Notes under the pieces: generated by a model | Seen by the model: only the letters and a program-made list of their open reading frames with translations | What the model was told of the DNA's origin: nothing | Database searches by the model: none | Program-made: the position numbers and the translations under genes | NCBI GenBank assembly: GCA_964019425.1 | Contig: OZ025817.1 | Span: 248,001 to 312,000, forward strand | Origin: Flectonema sp. DT1601 | Lineage: Eukaryota; Euglenozoa; Diplonemea; Diplonemida; Diplonemidae | Length of the DNA stretch: 64,000 nucleotides | Reading direction: 5' to 3' | In this document: positions 55,303-64,000 of the stretch, one piece after another | Position numbering within the stretch: the stretch's first letter is position 1 | Layout: every line of letters begins with the position of its first letter

Positions 55303-55783
55303 GTTCTAGTTTCTATTAGTATTAAATTATTTGTATTATTTTGTCGATATGTTTATGTCTGTCCGATCATAACGTCAATCAGATTAATTGTTAATTGTAA
55401 TTGGTTTGAGCGCTTATCAAAAAAAAAAAAAAGCGAACTCCAACCTCAACGAACTTTCATGATCGCAGAAGAATCTTTTTAGATGACGATTGCTAAGTTC
55501 TAGTTTCTATTAGTATTTATTTATTTGTATTATTTTGTCGATATGTTTATGTCCGTCAGATCATAACGTTAATCAGATTAATTGTCAATTGTTAATTGTA
55601 AATGGTCTAAACCCCAATCCAAGTTCCCAAGGCTTGGCATAGATTTGAGTGACGCCTTACTGGCCTCCTCATCCTCTATGAGTGGTGAGGGGGCCAGCAA
55701 TGGTTTTTTTTTTTTTTCTCTTATTTCTTTTTTTTCTTTTTCTTTTACTCTAATAGGAAATATTTTTGAACAAAATGTGATTA

Positions 55784-55818
<35 letters not shown>

Positions 55819-57059
55819 AATGAATAATAAAAAAAAAAAAAAAAAAAAAAAACATGCCTTGGGAATACAACCAAAGCCCCAATTAATCGGTCCTTTCTTT
55901 TTTCCTTCTTGTCAAGTGATCGCTCCACTCGTCGATCACCAAAACCGATTGTATTTATATCTGTTCTTTTCTCAACGATCGGCTATACCGATCTTTTTTT
56001 TAAAAATAATTGTTTTCTTCTTCTCGACGATCAGATCCAATTGATCGACCTTTTCTTTTTTTTTCCTTTATTCCTTCCATCCCTCCCGCTCCCCTTATTT
56101 TAATAAAAACAAGATCAGCACAGCTTGATCGTTAAACTTTTTTTATTTATTTATTTTTTTTTTTTTTTTTATTTAAACTGATTGTATTTATATCTGGTTA
56201 TTTTTCTCAACGATCGGCTATGCCGATCGACCATTAAAATAATTGTCTTCTTCTTCTCGACGACCAGATCCAATTGATCGACCTTTTCTTTTTTTTTCCT
56301 TTATTCCTTCCATCCCTCCCGCTCCCCTTATTTTAATAAAAACAAGATCAGCTCAGCTTGATCGTTATTTATTTATTTATTTATTTTTTTTTTTTTTTTG
56401 TTGGTCCTAGTCAAGACCTTAAACTGACTAATCGGTCTTAACTTTAACTAAGTGAATGAACCCTTTCCGTTTTCCTTTTCCCTTTATTACTCTCTATCTG
56501 GTCTGTTATGTCATAAATCTCATTTAATTTTATCATTCATTTTAATTTTCACTGTTTCCCATCTACATTTTATTTTCAAATAGTTCCGGTCTGTCTCTGA
56601 TGTTAAATAAAACTGATCATGTTAACTCAATATTTTTTTTTATTATGTGCAAGAGATACCAACACGCAAGAGATACCAACGCACATACGAGATACCAGCA
56701 CTTCCGAGATACCGACACACAAGAGATACCAAGACACTTAAGATACCAGCAAGGACAGTGAGAGGTAGAATGAACTCTCCTCCTTGTGTCCGATCCTGAT
56801 TATTTTTTGTTGAATTGGTAGTGTTACCTCAGTTTGCTACTCTCGTATCTGTGTTGTGTTAACTCATGTAAGTGATCTTAACTCCTGTTAAATAAAAAAA
56901 AAATTTCAAAAAAAAAGAAATTAAAAAAGAAGAATTTTCAAATGAAGTTATATCAACCCCTGCCACCCATTATGATCAATTCCGCTTGTTTTTTTTTTTT
57001 TTTTTTTTTTTTTTCTTCTTTCTTTTCTTCAAATATAAAAAAAAATTAAAAAATATAAA
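55303..57059 (+). repeat. 3' region of LINE copy B: UTR, hairpin units, GATACC minisatellite
   Basis: A second decayed copy of the coding end (AGCGAACTCCAACC…GACGATTGC, about 55432-55493) follows the stop. Then come the GGTCTAAACCCC block, A/T runs and hairpin units at 55900-56140 and 56180-56370. An AAGACC…GGTCTT stem lies near 56410. About six 17-19-bp repeats built on GAGATACC fill 56650-56760, followed by a 250-bp unique stretch before the array. Confidence 0.85.
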
Positions 57060-57577
57060 AGATGAAACAATGTTATCATTGTTTTTTTTATCGATCGACT
57101 ATGTCGATTACTTCCAGTTTTCCGTCCTGGTCAAGACGCTAAACTGATTGTTTTTTTTTTTTTTTTAAAAAATTAATAAAAAGAATATAAAAAAAAAAAA
57201 AAAAGAATAAACAATGTTATCATTGTTTTTTTTTATCGTTCGACTTTGTCGACTAATTTCTATTTTCCGTTTCTTTTCTTTAAATAATAAATAAAAAGAA
57301 TTTAAAATAAAAAAAAAGAATAAACAATGTTATCATTGTTTTTTTATCGATCGACTATGTCGATTACTTTCTATTTTCCGTCCTGGTCAAGACGCTAAAC
57401 TGATTGTTTTTTTTTCAAAATTAATAAAAAAGAATATAAAAAAAAAAAAAAAAAAAAAAGAATAAACAATGTTATCATTGTTTTTTTATCGATCGACTAT
57501 GTCGATCACTTTCTATTTTCCGTCCTGGTCAAGACGCTAAACTGATTGTTTTTTTTTTCAAAATTAATAAAAAAGAA

Positions 57578-57608
<31 letters not shown>

Positions 57609-60600
57609 GAATAAACAATGTTATCATTGTTTTTTTTATCGTTCGACTTTGTTGACTAATTTCTATTTTCCGTTTTTTTTCTTTAAAAAATAAATAAAAA
57701 GAATTTAAAATAAAAAAAAAGAATAAACAATGTTATCATTGTTTTTTTATCGATCGACTATGTCGATCACTTTCTATTTTCCGTCCTGGTCAAGACGCTA
57801 AACTGATTGTTTTTTTTTCAAAATTAATAAAAAAGAATATAAAAAAAAAAAAAAAAAAGAATAAACAATGTTATCATTGTTTTTTTTTTTATCGTTCGAC
57901 TTTGTCGACTAATTTCTATTTTCCGTTTCTTTTCTTTAAAGAATAAATAAAAAGAATTTAAAATAAAAAAAAAGAATAAACAATGTTATCATTGTTTTTT
58001 TTATCGATCGACTATGTCGATCACTTTCTATTTTCCGTCCTGGTCAAGACGCTAAACTGATTGTTTTTTTTTTTCAAAATTAATAAAAAAGAATATAAAA
58101 AAATACAAAAAAAAAGAATAAACAATGTTATCATTGTTTTTTTTTATCGTTCGACTTTGTCGACTAATTTCTATTTTCCGTTTTTTTTCTTTTAAAAATA
58201 AATAAAAAGAATTTAAAATAAAAAAAAAGAATAAACAATGTTATCATTGTTTTTTTATCGATCGACTATGTCGATCACTTTCTATTTTCCGTCCTGGTCA
58301 AGACGCTAAACTGATTGTTTTTTTTTTTCAAAATAAAAAAAAAATATTAAAAAAAAAAAAATAAAAAAAAAGAATAAACAATGTTATCATTGTTTTTCTT
58401 TATCGTTCGACTTTGTTGACTAATTTCTATTTTCCGTTTTTTTTTCTTTAAAAAATAAATAAAAAGAATTTAAAAAAAAAAAAAAAAAAAAAGAATAAAC
58501 AATGTTATCATTGTTTTTTTTATCGATCGACTATGTCGATTACTTTCTATTTTCCGTCCTGGTCAAGACGCTAAACTGATTGTTTTTTTTTCAAAATTAA
58601 TAAAAAAGAATATAAAAAAATACAAAAAAAAGAATAAACAATGTTATCATTGTTTTCTTTATCGATCGACTATGTCGATTACTTTCTATTTTCCGTCCTG
58701 GTCAAGACGCTAAACTGATTGTTTTTTTTTCAAAATTAATAAAAAAGAATATAAAAAAATACAAAAAAAAGAATAAACAATGTTATCATTGTTTTTTTTA
58801 TCGATCGACTATGTCGATCACTTTCTATTTTCCGTCCTGGTCAAGACGCTAAACTGATTGTTTTTTTTTTTCAAAATTAATAAAAAAGAATATAAAAAAA
58901 TACAAAAAAAAAGAATAAACAATGTTATCATTGTTTTTTTTTATCGTTCGACTTTGTCGACTAATTTCTATTTTCCGTTTTTTTTCTTTTAAAAATAAAT
59001 AAAAAGAATTTAAAATAAAAAAAAAGAATAAACAATGTTATCATTGTTTTTTTATCGATCGACTATGTCGATCACTTTCTATTTTCCGTCCTGGTCAAGA
59101 CGCTAAACTGATTGTTTTTTTTTTTCAAAATAAAAAAAAAATATTAAAAAAAAAAAAATAAAAAAAAAGAATAAACAATGTTATCATTGTTTTTCTTTAT
59201 CGTTCGACTTTGTTGACTAATTTCTATTTTCCGTTTTTTTTTCTTTAAAAAATAAATAAAAAGAATTTAAAAAAAAAAAAAAAAAAAAAGAATAAACAAT
59301 GTTATCATTGTTTTTTTTATCGATCGACTATGTCGATTACTTTCTATTTTCCGTCCTGGTCAAGACGCTAAACTGATTGTTTTTTTTTCAAAATTAATAA
59401 AAAAGAATATAAAAAAATACAAAAAAAAGAATAAACAATGTTATCATTGTTTTCTTTATCGATCGACTATGTCGATTACTTTCTATTTTCCGTCCTGGTC
59501 AAGACGCTAAACTGATTGTTTTTTTTTCAAAATTAATAAAAAAGAATATAAAAAAATACAAAAAAAAGAATAAACAATGTTATCATTGTTTTTTTTATCG
59601 ATCGACTATGTCGATTACTTTCTATTTTCCGTCCTGGTCAAGACGCTAAACTGATTGTTTTTTTTTTCAAAATTAATAAAAAAGAATATAAAAAAATACA
59701 AAAAAAAGAATAAACAATGTTATCATTGTTTTTTTTATCGATCGACTATGTCGATTACTTTCTATTTTCCGTCCTGGTCAAGACGCTAAACTGATTGTTT
59801 TTTTTTTCAAAATAAAAAAAAAATATTAAAAAAAAAAAAATAAAAAAAAAGAATAAACAATGTTATCATTGTTTTTTTTTATCGTTCGACTTTGTTGACT
59901 AATTTCTATTTTCCGTTTTTTTTTCTTTAAAAAATAAATAAAAAGAATTTAAAAAAAAAAAAAAAAAAAAAGAATAAACAATGTTATCATTGTTTTTTTT
60001 ATCGATCGACTATGTCGATTACTTTCTATTTTCCGTCCTGGTCAAGACGCTAAACTGATTGTTTTTTTTTCAAAATTAATAAAAAAAAAGAATATAAAAA
60101 AATACAAAAAAAAGAATAAACAATGTTATCATTGTTTTTTTTTATCGTTCGACTTTGTCGACTAATTTCTATTTTCCGTTTTTTTTCTTTAAAAAATTAA
60201 TAAAAAGAATTTAAAATAAAAAAAAAAAAGAATAAACAATGTTATCATTGTTTTTTTTATCGATCGACTATGTCGATTACTTTCTATTTTCCGTCCTGGT
60301 CAAGACGCTAAACTGATTGTTTTTTTTTTCAAAATTAATAAAAAAGAATATAAAAAAAATAAAAAAAAAAAAGAATAAACAATGTTATCATTGTTTTTTT
60401 TTATCGTTCGACTTTGTTGACTAATTTCTATTTTCCATTTTTTTTCTTTTTAAAAATAAATAAAAAGAATTAAAATAAAAAAAAAAAAAAAAGAATAAAC
60501 AATGTTATCATTGTTTTTTTTATCGATCGACTATGTCGATTACTTTCTATTTTCCGTCCTGGTCAGGACGCTAAACTGATTGTTTTTTCTTTAAAAATAA

Positions 60601-60746
60601 ATAAAAAGAATAAAAAAAAAAAAAAAAAGGAATAAACAATGTTATCATTGTTTTTTTTTTATCGATCGACTATGTCGATTACTTACTATTTTCCGTCCTG
60701 GTCAAGACGCTAAACTGATTGTTTTTTCTTTAAAATAATTAAAAAG

Positions 60747-60778
<32 letters not shown>

Positions 60779-60879
60779 TAAACAATGTTATCATTGTTTT
60801 TTTTTCTATCGATCAACTATGTCGATTAATTTCTATTTTCCGTCCTGATCGAGACGCTAAACTGATTGTTTCCTTTTTT
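57060..60879 (+). repeat. Hairpin-unit array 2 (about 29 units)
   Basis: The same two unit types as array 1, counted by the AACAATGTTATCATTGTT core. It shows higher-order structure: about 58070-58850 is repeated at about 58850-59640, and the final 1.8-2.5 kb closely follows the order of array 1. No open frame is present. Its position downstream of the coiled-coil gene shows that the array belongs to the element's 3' end. Confidence 0.9.
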
Positions 60880-60894
60880 TAAATAATAAATAAG

Positions 60895-60925
<31 letters not shown>

Positions 60926-61326
60926 ATCTCCCTGCTATCCCTCATATCCCCACAATAATATTATACCTTTTCATTTTCTCTTTCCTTTTCTGGTCTTTTT
61001 TTTTTTCTTTTTTTCCTTTTTCATACAACGTTTTTTATTTATATATATATATTTTTTTTTTTTTTTTTCATGTTTGATTATTTCCTCTTCATTTTTTTTT
61101 TTCTTTTCTTTTCTTTCTTTTTTTTTTTTTTTTCCTCTGCCTCTCTCTTAATTCTGTTCGTTTCTTTGAAACGAAAATTCATTTGAATATTATTCCTTGG
61201 TCAGCAACCATCATTGTCGCCCTTTGGGCCTGTTAAAAAAAAATAAAATAAAAAGAAAGTTTACATCGGGAATAGGGCAGGAGCCAAAAGCTCCCAGTCC
61301 GTTACTTCCCACTTTATCGAAATTCA
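60880..61326 (+). mobile_element. Terminal linker of LINE copy B
   Basis: Nearly identical to 47216-47659 at a spacing of exactly 13,667 bp; it ends GAAATTCA. Helitron coding sequence follows immediately. Confidence 0.8.
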
Positions 61327-62380
61327 ACCCTTCCAGGGCTACCAATGTTCTGAGTGGCGACCCACAGTTCTTGCAGTGATTCTGCTGACCGAACTGGTTG
61401 CGAAGTGCAAGGGAAGCAACACATGGAGCATGCCTGCCTGCGACGGTGTCAGCCACCGCATGTTGCATCTGCTTCAAGATAGCTTCAATTTGCGAAAGGT
61501 GTGCACCTGATTTGAGGACGGTATCCACAATCACAGTAAGCCTGCCGATAAGCGCAGCACAGACATTCTTATCATTGTTGTTGTTGTTCATTCCTCCAGG
61601 CAGTTGTTGCAGTAAGTGCCACCATTTTCTTGCCTGCTGGAGTCGGTACAGGCATCCAACATGCTGGTGTGCCTGGAGATGCAGGAGCTTATTGTGGTAT
61701 GTTGGGAGCTGTGCTGATTCCTTTGTCGCATGCAACGCCAGAATAGCAGCTGCAAGAACTGCACATGGATACCCCATACTTGTGTCGTTCTTGGTGGTGG
61801 AGGTATAGTATAAAGGTTTCCATTCTGCTGTTCGTGCGTCAGCCTGGAAGGGATTCCCTGGACAGAATGCAATATGTTTAAAAAGTCGATTTCTCCCAAA
61901 GTACAAACCACAGAAACCACAGGTTCCACTGCACTCAGAAGCGTGCTTCTTTACATATTCAGCAGGGTTGTTGTTGTTGTTGTTGTTGTTGTTGATTCTT
62001 CCTGGGTCCGTGAGCTGCAGCCCACAGTTTGTGCACTTGCCTTGCACAATGGAATCTTGGTACAATAGTCCATCATCGCTGCTGTCATCACTTCCAATCT
62101 CGAAGTCCGTCAATATTTCTTCTTGGAAGTCAAACACTGTTGCAACTGCAGTGGTAGTTGGTGTTACCCTACTGCCTCGTGCAAACTTGCTGGGTGGTTT
62201 TGGCAAGCTCCGACCAAAGTCGAAGTCCATCAATCTTGCCAGTGCAGGGGTCTGTTGTACACTTTGGACCCTGCTGCCTCGTGTAAACATGCTGGGTGGC
62301 TTTGGTGCACTCCTTGGCAAGTCCATCAACATTACTACTGGCTTGTTAGCTGGTTTGTCAGGCATTTTACTTATTATCAC
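61327..62380 (-). CDS. N-terminal part of the Helitron protein, cut by the LINE insertion
   Basis: From the ATG at 62380 (an alternative start is the Met five codons on) the frame runs about 350 codons to the LINE junction, then reads into LINE sequence before a stop at 61211. It has an acidic, Pro-rich start with a repeated PKPPS-F-RGSRV motif and a poly-Asn run (GTT repeat, 61966-61995). A pair of fingers follows (CTNC…HASEC and CGFCGLYFGRNRLFKHIAFC), then a helical region, then half of another finger (CKNCGSPLRTLVALEG). The other half (HEKAC) begins the sequence at 44905, followed by CGYC…KHILAC, the same finger-pair arrangement. The reading frames agree across the insertion. I therefore take this as the start of the Helitron gene rather than a separate accessory gene; the uninterrupted protein would be about 2,790 residues. 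Confidence 0.8.
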
Positions 62381-63212
62381 TGAAAAAAACAGGTTAATAA
62401 AACATTTTTGAATATCAACTTAATGTACAATGTAATAATAAAGTGTGCTACTGACTGATGTTCTGTCCTGTGCCAAAAAAAAAAAAAAAAAAAGAAATTG
62501 AAAAAATGGAATTCAAAGATTTTTCTTTTACTTTTATTGGTTAGATGTGACAAAGTGGAAATAACTGCAACAAAACTTAACTATAACAAAAAGACAGCTT
62601 GGCACCTAAAATTTTCTCCACTCAGGAATTTATGAAGAGGTCAAGAGATAACTATAAAAAATGTGTTCCCATCTTTTTTAGGAGATCTGTAGCAAAAACC
62701 TATAGCAAAAAAAATTGAAAAAATAAAATTTTTCAGAAAATATTATAAAGGAAAATTTTTTTCTGAAGAATTTTTTTTTTACCAAATTGGCAACCATACA
62801 CCTAAATTTCAAAACCATACCAAAAAAAAATTTTCATCACATTTTATACTTTAAGAAAATGGTTACCCATCTTTTCTAGACCTGCTTGGGCACAAAAATC
62901 CAGCATTTTTCCTTAGGCAAAAATTTTTCTTTGTGTTCAAAAAAAAAAAAAATGAAATTGCTGTAACAAAGGCAAATAACTGCAAAAGTGAAAGAATTAG
63001 AGTGAAAAAAAGATCTGTAGCAAAAAAATTGAAAAAATAAATTTTTCAGAAAATATTATAAAGGAAAATTTTTTTCTGAAGAATTTTTTTTTTACCAAAT
63101 TGGCAACCATACACCCACAATTTCAAAACCATACCACTTACTAACAAAATTTGTACTCTTTTCCTTGCTGTTTTCTTCTTACTAATTTTCCTGGTTGAAA
63201 AACACAAAAAAT
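62381..63212. repeat. Helitron 5' non-coding region with a ~135-bp direct repeat
   Basis: 62682-62822 (GATCTGTAGCAAAAACC…) is repeated at 63011-63137 with small differences, spacing about 330 bp. The rest is AT-rich with no frame of note. Confidence 0.75.
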
Positions 63213-63213
63213 A

Positions 63214-63297
63214 TGCCGTAACAGGGAATTGAACCCGTGCCACGGCTACCGAATAGACTTAAGGTCGGTGACCATATCCACTCGGCTATGCAGGTCC
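63214..63297 (-). tRNA. tRNA-Leu-like Pol III unit, probably a pseudogene or SINE head
   Basis: On the minus strand TAGCCGAGTGG is a perfect A box and GGTTCAATTCC a good B box. The loop-like CTTAAGT could present anticodon UAA (Leu), there is a variable-arm-sized segment, and TTTTTT follows two bases after the end. The acceptor strands do not pair and the anticodon stem (ACCGA…TCGGT) encloses 12 bases, so it does not fold as a normal tRNA. Confidence 0.5.
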
Positions 63298-63371
63298 TGG
63301 GATTTTCCATTTTTTATTTATTTAGTCACATCCCCCCCTGTCTTTCCACTTTATTTTTCTTCATTCTGAGC
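63298..63371. other. Short spacer
   Basis: AT-rich spacer; nothing recognisable. Confidence 0.3.
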
Positions 63372-63596
63372 ATTTTATAAACCATTCACAACAGGTTTAT
63401 CGAACTGTATCTGCAATGTGTGCGACCCTGGGATGGAAATATAGGAATTTGGTTATATTAATAAGGGAATGACCATCTTCATCCATTTTGTATTGTTAAA
63501 CTAATTAAGACAAAATTAAGAATTGAACTGAGGTTATCGTTCATTACATTATTTTCAATAAAATAGAAATGTGAGAAGAACTACGGGATGGGGAAT
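63372..63596. repeat. Second copy of the Helitron subterminal repeat
   Basis: It matches 36433-36599 in the same orientation (ATTTTATAAACCATTCACAA through GGGATGGGGAAT). It carries about 58 extra bases after TTAATAAGG that are absent at 36.5 kb. It places related sequence at both sides of the Helitron and suggests the element's other edge is near or beyond here. Confidence 0.8.
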
Positions 63597-64000
63597 TTGG
63601 CGGAACGCAAGCCCCCCCCCCCCCCCCCTCTGCCGTATTACCATTCCATTTAATATTAGTATCAAGTTACCCCCTCTGCCGTATTACATTATACCCTGGT
63701 TTTGGTTTCCCAGGGCTCACGATTAATTCAAAATTGAATAACTCGATTCCGTACTGCACTGAATGACAACACGGAAAAAGAGATGTGTATGCAGCTAAGT
63801 TAGAAACATTTATTATAATGTAAAGTATTTACGTCAATCGCAGAGTGTATACCTGCACTAACATTACCTTTAGTCACTGTATCTCAGAACTAATGTTAAA
63901 TTATCGTCTATGATACAAAACATTTGTATTTTACGTACAAACTCGAACAGTTAACCCCCCCCCCCAACCCCCCCAAGGGGGGGGAGCCACTAATAAAAGC
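63597..64000. other. C-homopolymer-rich end of window
   Basis: It has an 18-base C run at 63612-63629 followed by CTCTGCCGTATTAC, which recurs after a shorter C run at about 63671-63688. A second C-rich stretch at 63955-63983 is followed by eight G. No gene is seen. Long C runs occur nowhere else in the window except a 7-base run near 4780 and another near 5680. Confidence 0.5.

Larger units (their letters stand above)
47660..61326 (+). mobile_element. LINE copy B: apparently full-length 13.67-kb RLE-type element
   Basis: The order is: 5' UTR (from GCTTTTTGTGGAGC), RT/endonuclease gene, 2.08 kb of tandemly repeated non-coding DNA, coiled-coil gene, 3' UTR, hairpin units, GATACC minisatellite, array 2 and linker ending GAAATTCA. 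The left boundary is set where the preceding copy's linker ends. The right boundary is where Helitron coding sequence resumes. No target-site duplication or poly(A) tail is visible. With the preceding tail (44906-47659) it forms a head-to-tail pair inside the Helitron gene. Confidence 0.75.

Noticed and set aside
57060-60879. CRISPR array
   Set aside because: Eukaryotic context, repeats and spacers not distinguishable, units of variable length separated by A/T runs, no cas genes.
61211-61326. Last ~38 codons of the 389-codon minus frame as real protein
   Set aside because: They are translated LINE linker sequence, identical to 47545-47659, read by chance past the insertion junction.

Overview
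The window comes from a eukaryotic nuclear genome, most likely a unicellular eukaryote. The evidence is AT-rich non-coding DNA packed with A or T runs of 10 to 30 bases, compact co-oriented genes with few short introns (63 to about 250 bp), a cyclic-nucleotide-gated channel, a PPIL6-type cyclophilin (a family linked to ciliated cells), and several transposon classes. I cannot name the species. Layout: 1-22.8 kb is host sequence. Seven protein genes are recognisable, all on the minus strand: a CNG/HCN-like channel (cut by the window edge), a GAF-domain protein, a J-domain protein, a PPIL6-like cyclophilin, a large multi-pass membrane protein, a protein of unknown function with a mitochondrial-like N-terminus, and a NOL11-like protein. 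Several have a 3' splice-site-like CAG shortly upstream of the start codon. The gaps of several kb between them hold mainly homopolymer tracts, some exon-like fragments and one 304-bp tandem duplication. 22.9-25.6 kb holds fossil reverse-transcriptase element fragments. 25.6-36.0 kb is a mosaic of incomplete copies of one large LINE-like element, including two copies joined head to head at their truncated 5' ends. 36.1-63.6 kb is a Helitron (rolling-circle transposon) on the minus strand. Its single gene encodes zinc fingers, a HUH Rep nuclease, a PIF1-type helicase, two OTU cysteine-protease-like domains and a charged C-terminal tail. It is interrupted at about 44.9/61.33 kb by 16.4 kb of LINE DNA, and the split falls inside one zinc finger. 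The nested insert holds the tail of one LINE followed head to tail by an apparently full-length LINE of about 13.67 kb (47,660-61,326). This LINE encodes an R2-like protein: N-terminal zinc fingers, RT, CCHC knuckle and a PD-(D/E)XK restriction-like endonuclease. Downstream of the RT it carries a second coiled-coil ORF, which is an unusual order. It ends in a long array of hairpin-forming units of about 100-140 bp, 29 in one place and 17 in another. In one copy the RT and coiled-coil ORFs form one frame; in another they are separated by 2.08 kb of tandemly repeated DNA. The coiled-coil ORF has two strongly diverged forms, although the flanking RT and 3' sequence are nearly identical between copies. 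This RT plus coiled-coil plus hairpin-array element, nested in an OTU-bearing Helitron, is the most unusual system in the window. The end of the window (63.2-64.0 kb) has a tRNA-like Pol III unit and C-rich homopolymers unlike the A/T runs elsewhere.
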